Shown: in pieces, positions 1-6,987 of the stretch | Position numbering within the stretch: the stretch's first letter is position 1 | How the letters are laid out: each line of letters begins with the position of its first letter | NCBI RefSeq assembly: GCF_013314535.1 | Contig: NZ_JABUAE010000014.1 | Coordinates: 48,690-112,689 of the forward strand | Source of the DNA: Bacillus sp. Xin1 | GTDB lineage: Bacteria; Bacillota; Bacilli; Bacillales; Bacillaceae_G | DNA: 64,000 nucleotides | Direction of reading: 5' to 3' | Program-made: the position numbers and the translations under genes | Notes under the pieces: generated by a model | Told to the model about the DNA's origin: nothing | The model's input: the letters and a program-made list of their open reading frames with translations, nothing else | The model's database searches: none

Positions 1-13
1 AAGTGATGTGCGT

Positions 14-31
14 TTGGTATATGTATACCAA
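14..31. promoter_or_regulatory. Interrupted palindrome, possible operator
   Basis: Arms TTGGTATA and TATACCAA are separated by TG. This looks like a dimeric repressor site, but the gene it would control lies off the window or is absent, so the role is unknown. Confidence 0.3.
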
Positions 32-38
32 GAATAAT

Positions 39-61
39 TATATAATGTGCAACATTATATA
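39..61. repeat. 23-bp interrupted palindrome, copy 1
   Basis: Arms TATATAATGT and ACATTATATA flank the trinucleotide GCA. An identical 23-bp sequence sits at 4852-4874, so the two copies bracket the foreign-looking cassette. Function is not known; it could be a protein-binding or recombination site. Confidence 0.6.
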
Positions 62-375
62 GATAAAAAGAAGAGGGTAGAACAAACAGAGAAATTCTGC
101 TTGTTCTATCCTTTTGTTGTACTACAAATGACTTCATTTACTACTACAATGTAATTGCTTTTTGTGTATAGAGATAATAATGATGTTTCATTTTGATGCT
201 TGAAATAGAATAATCCTCAGTTAATTTACTGAAGTTCCCGTGAACCCAAAAAGAAAAACGTCCCCACATCTTGCATAAACATTTACTTTTCTGCTGAGAT
301 TATTAAGGACATAGGTCTACGAAGTTCTTCTTTCATTTCGGAAATACTCTTTAGCATTTCTTCGGAAGGAATTGA

Positions 376-540
376 TCACTGGAAGTAGGAGAAAACCTCA
401 TCTTTTTCATACCAAAGAAATCGGGAGCCTACATGTATAGCTACTGGATGGGAATGATTCACGGTGTAATCATTGTGAAAGAAGCATAGGAGGAAGTAAA
501 AGCTCCTATAAAGAAACTCGGCTGTATCCAATGGGGATAG
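376..540 (+). pseudogene. Unidentified coding relic
   Basis: Read in one frame this stretch gives about 37 codons with normal amino-acid composition (aromatic and hydrophobic residues such as YSYWMGMIHG), then TAG at 487-489, then 16 more codons to TAG at 538-540. There is no start codon or ribosome binding site. It looks like the decayed tail of a gene, but I do not recognise the family and chance cannot be excluded. Confidence 0.25.
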
Positions 541-569
541 CTGGTTTTAAAAATATTTAGAAAATCCAG

Positions 570-598
570 TTGACAGTCTATCTACTACGTGTTACGAT
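570..598 (+). promoter_or_regulatory. Sigma-A promoter P1 upstream of padR
   Basis: TTGACA at 570-575 and TACGAT at 593-598 with a 17-base spacer. A second, similar promoter-like unit lies 103 bases downstream, and the surrounding sequence is recognisably repeated, suggesting tandem duplication of the control region. Confidence 0.55.
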
Positions 599-672
599 GC
601 ACCTGTAGTATGCCACACTGGATACTGGTATCACTGAATAGTGAGGTTGTAAAAATATTTTAAGAAAAATAT

Positions 673-699
673 TTGACACCTTCTACTCGGTGTTATAAT
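673..699 (+). promoter_or_regulatory. Sigma-A promoter P2 upstream of padR
   Basis: TTGACA at 673-678 and TATAAT at 694-699, with a short 15-base spacer. The sequence around it resembles P1 (shared AAAATATTT, TTGACA, TCTACT and GTGTTA blocks). The short spacing may make it weak or activator-dependent. Confidence 0.45.
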
Positions 700-716
700 A
701 TACATGTAATAAGTAA

Positions 717-752
717 TACTGAATAGCGTTATTTCCTAAAAGCTATTCAGTA
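717..752. promoter_or_regulatory. Putative PadR operator (inverted repeat)
   Basis: TACTGAATAGC at 717-727 and its exact inverse GCTATTCAGTA at 742-752 are separated by 14 bases, just downstream of P2. Related ACTGAATA motifs occur at 633-640 and 778-785, and GCTATTCAGT recurs at 1615-1624 before the ABC transporter. PadR proteins usually bind such inverted repeats near their own promoter, so autoregulation is likely. Confidence 0.5.
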
Positions 753-825
753 AAAATTCCCCTCGGTACTCTGTTATACTGAATATAAGTCAGACAAAAT
801 AGAGGAGGTAAAGGAGGATCTGAAC

Positions 826-1146
826 ATGGAAAATTTAACTGAAATGCTGAAAGGTTCGCTGGAAGGCTGCGTGCTGGAAATCATCAGCCGCCATGAAACC
901 TATGGCTACGAGATTACCCGCCGCCTGAACGAGCTTGGGTTTACCGAAGTCGTGGAAGGGACGGTATATACCATCCTCGTACGATTAGAAAAGAAAAAAC
1001 TTGTGAATATAGAAAAGAAACCGTCAGATATGGGGCCGCCCCGCAAGTTTTACTCACTTAATGAAGCTGGCCGCCAGGAACTTGAATTGTTTTGGGAAAA
1101 ATGGGATTTTGTATCATCAAAAATTAACGTCTTAAAGTCAATCTAG
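826..1146 (+). CDS. PadR family transcriptional regulator
   Basis: A 106-residue protein of the short PadR type. Residues 1-75 form a winged helix: the GYEITRRLNE helix, the recognition region GTVYTILVRLEKK, and the wing around GPPRKFYSLN; the short C-terminal helix would dimerise. PadR regulators commonly repress a neighbouring exporter and are released by its substrate. A strong ribosome binding site (AAGGAGG) precedes the ATG. It is followed by a DUF1048 gene and an ABC exporter, the standard partners of this family. Base composition is richer in G+C than in flanking genes, suggesting transfer. Confidence in the family is high; the ligand cannot be deduced. Confidence 0.92.
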   Translation: MENLTEMLKGSLEGCVLEIISRHETYGYEITRRLNELGFTEVVEGTVYTILVRLEKKKLVNIEKKPSDMGPPRKFYSLNEAGRQELELFWEKWDFVSSKINVLKSI

Positions 1147-1217
1147 CTTCATAAGATATTCTGTCCGATATTTTTAGAGTGTCTTGTTCAGCTTTATAAA
1201 AAAGGAGGAAAAATGAT

Positions 1218-1559
1218 ATGATGGAAATGTTCAAAAAAATGATTGGTGATAAAAAAGAGTACAAAATGATGATGGCACGGGTTGGAGCCCTGCCAGAGGA
1301 CTACCAGTTTGTATTCAAGAAAATTCAAAACTACATGTGGAATTTCTCAGCGGGCAACGGGATGGATATGCTGCACATACAGTATGAATTAATCGAGTTG
1401 TTCGAAGCCGGTGCAGCGGAAGGTAGACAAGTGCTGGAAATCACTGGGGACGACGTAGCGTCCTTTGCTGACGAACTAGTAGCAAACGCTAAAACCTATG
1501 TCGCCAAGTATCGTGAAGATTTGAATCAGAGTATCATGAAGCGATTGAGAAAAAAATAA
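1218..1559 (+). CDS. DUF1048 family protein
   Basis: A 113-residue, mostly helical acidic-basic protein beginning after AAAGGAGG. Length, and the pattern of an N-terminal MxxMFKKMIGDKKEY helix and central LPxDYQxVFKKIQNYMW segment, fit the DUF1048 family, which is regularly found beside PadR regulators and multidrug-type ABC transporters. Its biochemical role is not established. Here it lies between padR and the ABC genes and was probably acquired with them. The ATG at 1213 is excluded because it meets a stop after two codons. Confidence 0.8.
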   Translation: MMEMFKKMIGDKKEYKMMMARVGALPEDYQFVFKKIQNYMWNFSAGNGMDMLHIQYELIELFEAGAAEGRQVLEITGDDVASFADELVANAKTYVAKYREDLNQSIMKRLRKK

Positions 1560-1614
1560 ATTCAATAGATAATACCGACTGATTAGCTGGTTACAAATGT
1601 GAATTGCCGCCTTC

Positions 1615-1624
1615 GCTATTCAGT
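1615..1624. promoter_or_regulatory. Operator-like half site before ABC genes
   Basis: GCTATTCAGT is identical to half of the inverted repeat upstream of padR. The nearby GTAATAAGTAATAC is also shared with the padR leader (706-719). This suggests the same repressor controls the transporter genes. Confidence 0.4.
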
Positions 1625-1730
1625 TATATTTTTAACCTGGTAATAAGTAATACAGATTATCTGTAAGACTAAATAGAGGGGTATAGGCAATCTAGCTCCG
1701 CAAAGCGCTTTTTATAAGGAGGAAAAAAGT

Positions 1731-2492
1731 ATGAGCAATGCAGCGATTTCTGTAATAGGGTTAAAAAAATCCTTTAAAGACAAGGAAGTCTTAAAGGGGT
1801 TGGATTTTGAGGTGCAGCGTGGCGAAATTTTCGCACTGCTGGGCTCAAATGGAGCAGGCAAGACAACGACGGTCAACATCCTCTCGACGCTGATGAAGCC
1901 CGATGGTGGCGAAGTAGGTATTTGCGGCTTTGACGTCCAGCGTCAACCGGATCATGTTCGCCAGAGCATCAGCTTGACAGGGCAGTTCGCAGCTTTAGAA
2001 GGCATGCTCACTGGACGAGAAAACTTGATGATGATCGCCAAGTTGCGGGGAGTTTCCAATCCCGTTCAAGTCGCCGACAATCTGCTTGCAAGGTTCAGCC
2101 TGACTGATGGGGCCAACCGCCGAGCAGACCAGTATTCCGGCGGGATGAAGCGCCGGCTTGATATCGCCATGAGCCTGATCGGGACGCCAACAGTCATTTT
2201 TCTCGACGAACCGACGACAGGACTTGATCCCGAAGCGCGGATTGAAGTCTGGGATACAGTCAAGGAGCTTGCCGGCGGTGGCACGACCATCTTGCTGACG
2301 ACCCAGTATCTGGAGGAAGCCGAACAACTGGCGGATCGTATCGCCATCCTGCATAGCGGAAAAATCATCACGACCGGTACCCTTACCGAACTCAAAGAGA
2401 TGTTCCCGCCAGCGAAAGTCGAGTACATCGAGAAGCAGCCGACATTGGAGGGAATTTTCCTCGCGATCATTGGCAAAAAGGAGGAGATGTAA
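1731..2492 (+). CDS. ABC transporter ATP-binding protein (DrrA-like)
   Basis: A 253-residue nucleotide-binding subunit of a drug/lipid-type exporter. Walker A GSNGAGKTT is at about 38-46, the signature YSGGM at 135-139 and Walker B VIFLDEP at 155-161, followed by the D-loop GLDP. The sequence resembles daunorubicin-resistance (DrrA) ATPases. It would energise the membrane subunit encoded immediately downstream: the stop TAA and the next ATG are adjacent, so the two are translated together. Codons are G+C-rich (39 of 60 bases in 2101-2160), unlike most of the window, which supports horizontal origin. The substrate is unknown. Confidence 0.93.
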   Translation: MSNAAISVIGLKKSFKDKEVLKGLDFEVQRGEIFALLGSNGAGKTTTVNILSTLMKPDGGEVGICGFDVQRQPDHVRQSISLTGQFAALEGMLTGRENLMMIAKLRGVSNPVQVADNLLARFSLTDGANRRADQYSGGMKRRLDIAMSLIGTPTVIFLDEPTTGLDPEARIEVWDTVKELAGGGTTILLTTQYLEEAEQLADRIAILHSGKIITTGTLTELKEMFPPAKVEYIEKQPTLEGIFLAIIGKKEEM

Positions 2493-3242
2493 ATGAAAAG
2501 TAAAACAGGGGTATTACTAGGACGTTTAATGCGCAACATCATGCGCAGCCCGGATACAATTATCACGGTGGCGATTACGCCGATTATGATGATGCTGCTG
2601 TTTGTCTACGTATTTGGCGGTGCCATAAAGACAGGCACGGACAACTACGTCAATTATTTATTGCCGGGAATCTTGCTGATAACTATCGCATCCGGCGTCG
2701 CTTACACTTCACTGCGGCTGTTTACGGATGTAAAGAGCGGGCTGATGGCGCGTTTCATTACCATGCCCATCAAGCGCTCGTCGGTATTGTGGGCTCACGT
2801 GTTGACCTCGCTTGTTTCCAATGCGCTTACTGTCGTGGTGGTTATCCTCATCGCCCTCTTGATGGGCTTCCGTTCCAGCGCTGATATCCTAGATTGGCTC
2901 GCGGTAGCTGGGATACTCGGGCTATTTACGTTGGCGCTAACATGGCTGGCGGTCATTCCCGGATTGACAGCAAGGTCTATGGAAGGGGCGACAGCCTACT
3001 CGTACCCGCTGATTTTCCTACCGTTTATCAGTTCGGCCTTTGTCCCCACCGAAACCATGCCTAAAATTGTCCGTGCGTTCGCTGAGAATCAGCCCGTGAC
3101 TTCAATAGTGAATACAATTCGTGCTCTCTTGTATGAAGGGTCTGTTGGCAACGGTATCTGGATCGCACTTGCCTGGTGCGTCAGCATCATGGTCATTGCT
3201 TACTTCTTCGCCAGTAAAGTATTTAAACGTCAGTTAGGGTAA
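2493..3242 (+). CDS. ABC-2 type transporter permease (DrrB-like)
   Basis: A 249-residue membrane protein with about six hydrophobic segments, the fold of ABC-2 permeases such as DrrB. The ABC-2 signature region near residues 155-185 (GLTARSMEGATAYSYPLIFLP, partly quoted as GATAYSYP) and the following FVPTETMP loop are typical. A ribosome binding site AAGGAGG lies at the end of the ATPase gene, and the genes abut without a gap. The pair likely exports a toxic compound sensed by the PadR protein. Same G+C-rich composition as its partner. Confidence 0.92.
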   Translation: MKSKTGVLLGRLMRNIMRSPDTIITVAITPIMMMLLFVYVFGGAIKTGTDNYVNYLLPGILLITIASGVAYTSLRLFTDVKSGLMARFITMPIKRSSVLWAHVLTSLVSNALTVVVVILIALLMGFRSSADILDWLAVAGILGLFTLALTWLAVIPGLTARSMEGATAYSYPLIFLPFISSAFVPTETMPKIVRAFAENQPVTSIVNTIRALLYEGSVGNGIWIALAWCVSIMVIAYFFASKVFKRQLG

Positions 3243-3252
3243 GTACACCATT

Positions 3253-3480
3253 ATGAGATTAGTCATATCAATAGTCAGCCACTGCGATGAATGCATTTGC
3301 TATCACATGGAAGACTGCTTAAGTGCAGGGGCAACCATCGATGAAATCATGGAAACCCTCAAAATTTGTGTGATTTGTGGCGGCTTGATCACTTATCCCA
3401 ATGCGAGGTTTGCCATGCATGCTTTAGAAGAATTTACAGCGGGTAGTGCTCTTTCGCAGGAGGAGAAATTAAAAGAATAA
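3253..3480 (+). pseudogene. Carboxymuconolactone decarboxylase-like fragment
   Basis: A 75-residue reading frame beginning without an evident ribosome binding site 10 bases after the permease gene. It contains the HCDECICYHMEDCLSAGAT segment, i.e. the CxxC and downstream His of the AhpD/CMD family, followed by the usual helix and GG. The N-terminal third of a normal 110-130 residue family member is missing, so it is best read as the 3' part of a gene cut off at the end of the acquired cassette. It might still be expressed by read-through from the ABC operon. Confidence 0.6.
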
Positions 3481-3916
3481 AGCCCATATATAATTGACAG
3501 TAAAAAAATCGACTTTATAAAGTATTTAGAGAACTAGGACGCGTTGTAAGGACCGTCTTTCTCCTAAAATATATTTCAGATATAAAAGGGAACAAATAAC
3601 AGCTAGTACAAATCAAGTTGGGGCATATAAGGGGTAGCGTCAGGAAAATGTGGATTTACAACGTTAAGGAAATCCCAATATAAAAAGCCTAATTTCTCGG
3701 GGGTATAAGTGAGAAATTAGGCTTTAGTTACTTCATTAAAGCACCTGATTGTAGAAAACGTTATTCAAGGAAAACACCCGTTAGTTTAAGTGTAAATCCT
3801 GATAAATCTATTTAATGCAATATATGACTGTTGTAAAATGACGTTCATCAGTTGAAACGAAAAAAATAAAAAGTATTACATAATTCATTTACTACGTTAA
3901 ATCTTTGGTAAAAACT
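3481..3916. other. Intergenic stretch between cassette and GNAT
   Basis: No credible gene. Apart from the hairpin at 3684-3725 I see a promoter-like TTGACA at 3494-3499 with no gene following it on the plus strand. Confidence 0.4.
3684..3725 (-). terminator. Hairpin terminator, strongest on minus strand
   Basis: AAGCCTAATTTCTC and its exact inverse are separated by 12 bases. On the minus strand the stem is followed by TTTTTATA, so it would terminate the GNAT gene at 3917-4456, 190 bases downstream of its stop codon. Confidence 0.6.
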
Positions 3917-4456
3917 CTAAAACTTTAATAAAGAGTACACCTTTAAGTCTTTATGTTCCCCTTTAACATACATTACTTTTCTACTTATACCTTCAAAAGA
4001 CATACCTAACTTTTCCATAACACGCTCTGAACCCTCATTTTCTAAGAAGCATCTCGCCTGAATACGAACTAAGTTCATACTTTCGAACCCAAAAGAGATG
4101 ATTGCCTTTGCTGCTTCGGTCATTAACCCTTTGCTCCAATATTCTTTAGATAGAACATATCCAATTTCAGCACTATTGTGTTTTGGCTGCCACCAAACAA
4201 AGTGAACTGTTCCAATAAATTTACCATTTTCTTTTAGCTCAATCCCCCATGGAGCATCATATTGAGGTACAAATGAATCTATAAATTCATTTGTATCTGA
4301 TAATGAAGAATGAGTATCCCACGTTACATATCTCGTTACTTCTTCATTCGAGGCATATAAATACATATCTTCTGCATCATCTAATGTGATTTTTCTAAGG
4401 ACGAGACGTTCCGTTTCTATTTTAGGTACATCACCAAATTTTTCTATAATATTCAT
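3917..4456 (-). CDS. GNAT family N-acetyltransferase (RimJ/RimL type)
   Basis: A 179-residue acetyltransferase of the RimJ/RimL branch, which moves acetyl from acetyl-CoA to protein N-termini or small amines. The opening ETERLVLRKITLDDAEDMY and the later EIGYVLSKEYWSKGLMTEA give the family's beta-strand and pyrophosphate-binding loop (QxxGxxA-like, here SKGLMTEA). The C-terminal EGISRKVMYVKGEHKD is also typical. Monocistronic; the substrate is not predictable. Confidence 0.88.
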   Translation of the reverse strand: MNIIEKFGDVPKIETERLVLRKITLDDAEDMYLYASNEEVTRYVTWDTHSSLSDTNEFIDSFVPQYDAPWGIELKENGKFIGTVHFVWWQPKHNSAEIGYVLSKEYWSKGLMTEAAKAIISFGFESMNLVRIQARCFLENEGSERVMEKLGMSFEGISRKVMYVKGEHKDLKVYSLLKF

Positions 4457-4631
4457 GAATTCACCACTTTACAAAATATTATTGACTGATAATAATTCTA
4501 TCATTTATTAAATTAACCTGCCACGATACTTTAAGTGCATTTCTTCACAATGTTTTCCTGATTTTAGCATGACACAATGACTGTGTTGGTCTATAATCGA
4601 GCCCTTTTCTGGAATATGGGGTAAGGAAGGA

Positions 4632-4727
4632 CTATTTGTTCCCTTCGGATAGCTTTCTATATAATGAAGCTCTAGACACATTTGTAATTTCACAAATTTG
4701 ATTTACGGTCATATTTCCTTCTTTTAT
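4632..4727 (-). pseudogene. Serine recombinase C-terminal relic
   Basis: On the minus strand 31 codons read KEGNMTVNQICEITNVSR followed by ASLYRKLSEGNK and a stop. This is the helix-turn-helix tail of a resolvase/invertase (compare the common TVxxICxxxxVSRxTLYRxL pattern). Nothing of the catalytic domain remains; a stop codon lies just upstream in frame. It marks a lost transposon or integrative element next to the foreign ABC cassette. Confidence 0.65.
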
Positions 4728-4811
4728 TTAAAATAGAAACATACATTCCTGTTTAGTGTAACCACACTAATGTTGTTGTTGTATATAAGGCCATAAAGGG
4801 GTCAGCATAAT

Positions 4812-4845
4812 AAAAAAGTACATCACTCTTATTGAGCAATGTACT
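4812..4845 (-). terminator. Terminator of the aldehyde dehydrogenase gene
   Basis: On the minus strand AGTACAT pairs with ATGTACT and is followed by a run of T (TTTTTTATT). It lies about 100 bases after the stop codon of the aldehyde dehydrogenase. Confidence 0.6.
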
Positions 4846-4851
4846 AATACA

Positions 4852-4874
4852 TATATAATGTGCAACATTATATA
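4852..4874. repeat. 23-bp interrupted palindrome, copy 2
   Basis: Identical to the sequence at 39-61 (arms TATATAATGT / ACATTATATA around GCA). It lies in the 3' region of the aldehyde dehydrogenase transcript, upstream of its terminator. Confidence 0.6.
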
Positions 4875-4948
4875 CATCCTCTTATTCTTATAAGGAAAGA
4901 TAGATATTGTCACTTATTTATTTTACAGAGTAGGTCAGGCTCTTTCAT

Positions 4949-6433
4949 TTAGTTCAGATTCACCCAAACGCTCTTCACTTCTGTATAGTTATTTAATGCA
5001 TAAGATCCCATTTCGCGGCCAAGACCGGATTGTTTAAATCCACCAAATGGAGAAGCGGCATCAAATACGTTATAACAGTTTATCCACACTGTACCAGCAC
5101 GGACTTTGCTTGCAATGTAATGTGCATTTTTAACATTTTCTGTCCATACACCAGCAGCTAAACCAAATGATGATTTATTTGCACGTTCAATTACTTCATC
5201 AATATCATTAAACGGCAATGCGGAGATGACAGGTCCGAAAATTTCTTCTTTGGCAATTGTCATTTCGTCATTTACGTCGGCGAAGACGGTTGGAGAAACG
5301 AAATAGCCTTGTTCAAATGGATTATTTCCACCACAAAGGACTTCTGCACCTTCTTCAATACCTTTTTCAATGTATCCTAAAACGCGTTTTTGTTGCACTT
5401 CAGAAACAAGGGGGCCAATTGTAGTTTGTGGATCTAGACCTGCGCCTTGTGTTAATTTTTTCGAATATAGCACAAGATCAGCCATGACATTGTCATACAT
5501 TTTCTTTGGAATAAATAAACGGGATCCTGCACAGCACACTTGCCCTTGGTTAAACATAACACCAGAAAGTGCAGCTGGGATTGCACGAGATAAATCAGCA
5601 TCTGGCAAAATAATATTTGGTGATTTACCACCAAGTTCTAATGTAACTCGTTTCAGTGTTTCAGAGGCTTGTCTCATAATTTGTTTACCGACAGGAGTTG
5701 AACCGGTAAATGCAATTTTATCAACGAGAGGGTGATTGACAAGAGCTTGTCCAGCTGTTTCACCAAATCCTGGTACGATGTTGACAACACCTTTCGGGAA
5801 TCCAGCTTCTTCAAATAATTCAGCTAAATATAATGCGGAAAGTGGGGTTTGTTCTGCAGGTTTTAAAACAATTGTACAGCCAGTTGCAAGTGCTGCCCCC
5901 ATTTTCCACATCGCCATAAGGAGCGGGAAGTTCCATGGAATAATTTGTCCAACAACACCAACTGCTTCGTGACGTGTATAGTTAAAATATTCACCGGAGA
6001 CTGGAATTGTTTGACCGACAATTTTTGTAGCCCAGCCAGCATAATAACGCATATGTTCAATTGCAAGCGGAATATCTGCAGCTGACGTTTCACGGATTGG
6101 TTTTCCGTTGTCTAATGTTTCCAGCTGTGCTAATTCTTCTTTATGCTCTTCTATTAAATCAGCAAGCTTGTACATAAGGCGGCTCCGCTCAGCAGCGCTC
6201 ATACGTGACCAAGGACCTTCATCAAATGCAACTCTAGCAGCTACTACAGCTTTATGAATATCTTCGCGGCCAGCTTCCGAAACAATTGCAAGTGTTTCGC
6301 CAGTTGCTGGGTTAGGAGTTTTAAACGTCTTTCCGGAAGCGCTTTCAACAAACGCTCCATTCACATATAATTTTTTTGTTCCTTGAAGAAATTTTTCAAC
6401 TTTTTCATGAAGATTTACAGCTAGTTGACTCAT
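4949..6433 (-). CDS. dhaS: NAD-dependent aldehyde dehydrogenase (DhaS-like)
   Basis: A 494-residue ALDH-superfamily enzyme, the usual length. The general-base glutamate is in VTLELGGKSPN (Glu266) and the nucleophile in FNQGQVCCAG (Cys300); the nucleotide-binding IPWNFPLLM (165-173) and FTGSTPVG (242-249) motifs are intact. It oxidises aldehydes to acids in the cytoplasm. Overall it most resembles Bacillus DhaS. Single gene, divergent from yhdT-panF, with its own terminator. The exact aldehyde cannot be told from sequence, so the symbol is tentative. Confidence 0.9.
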   Translation of the reverse strand: MSQLAVNLHEKVEKFLQGTKKLYVNGAFVESASGKTFKTPNPATGETLAIVSEAGREDIHKAVVAARVAFDEGPWSRMSAAERSRLMYKLADLIEEHKEELAQLETLDNGKPIRETSAADIPLAIEHMRYYAGWATKIVGQTIPVSGEYFNYTRHEAVGVVGQIIPWNFPLLMAMWKMGAALATGCTIVLKPAEQTPLSALYLAELFEEAGFPKGVVNIVPGFGETAGQALVNHPLVDKIAFTGSTPVGKQIMRQASETLKRVTLELGGKSPNIILPDADLSRAIPAALSGVMFNQGQVCCAGSRLFIPKKMYDNVMADLVLYSKKLTQGAGLDPQTTIGPLVSEVQQKRVLGYIEKGIEEGAEVLCGGNNPFEQGYFVSPTVFADVNDEMTIAKEEIFGPVISALPFNDIDEVIERANKSSFGLAAGVWTENVKNAHYIASKVRAGTVWINCYNVFDAASPFGGFKQSGLGREMGSYALNNYTEVKSVWVNLN

Positions 6434-6705
6434 TGTATAACCCCCTTGAAAATATAGTGTAAACGCAGTACGAGACGGCGTTTATTCCTGTAACAAGGTT
6501 GTAAAAACTAGGTGAAAGAACTCTAATTTTAATCATAAATAACAAAGACTGAAAATTCAAATTTCATTTACGTTACAATTGTAAAAATTATGTAATATGA
6601 AGCTAAATTCTATATCTTTAAAAAAAATCCTTCTAGTTTTTCTTTTCTAGTAGGAAAAACTAAAAGAACAATGTTACAATTATACATCGTGAGAGGAGGG
6701 AGAAA

Positions 6706-6984
6706 ATGAAAGATTATCATGATGATCCACGCTTTCGAATTGCCCATAGAGAGGCGTTAATTGGTCTTGGACTTGCTTTTATCAATTTTATCATATGGTA
6801 TGGGTTTGCTTATGGGCTTGGTAGTAAAGATCCAAGTGAATATACATATGTATTAGGTTTTCCAGCGTGGTTTTTTTATAGTTGTATAGTCGGTTTTGTT
6901 GTAGTTGTTATACTTCTTATTTTAATCGTGCGTTTTGCATTTCAAGATATTTCGCTCGATGAGGAAGAAAAAAGTGAGGAATGA
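6706..6984 (+). CDS. yhdT: YhdT family small membrane protein
   Basis: A 92-residue protein with two hydrophobic segments (about 18-38 and 50-75) and an acidic C-terminus, matching the YhdT (DUF997) family. In many bacteria this gene sits directly before panF and is thought to accompany the symporter. Here it ends three bases before the next ATG, so the two are co-translated. Start chosen at the ATG after GAGGAGGGAG. Confidence 0.85.
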   Translation: MKDYHDDPRFRIAHREALIGLGLAFINFIIWYGFAYGLGSKDPSEYTYVLGFPAWFFYSCIVGFVVVVILLILIVRFAFQDISLDEEEKSEE

Positions 6985-6987
6985 TAA

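Noticed and set aside
39-61. Reading the 23-bp palindrome as a parS or transcription terminator
   Set aside because: It does not match the parS sequence, and it lacks a G+C stem and T-run.
1995-2566. Minus-strand frames of 119 and 166 codons over the ABC genes
   Set aside because: Shadow frames caused by high G+C content of the real genes; no ribosome sites.
4508-4693. 61-codon minus-strand open frame
   Set aside because: It overlaps the resolvase relic in another frame, has no ribosome site and no recognisable protein features.
5370-5972. Long plus-strand frames opposite the aldehyde dehydrogenase
   Set aside because: They mirror the codon structure of the real gene and have no start signals.
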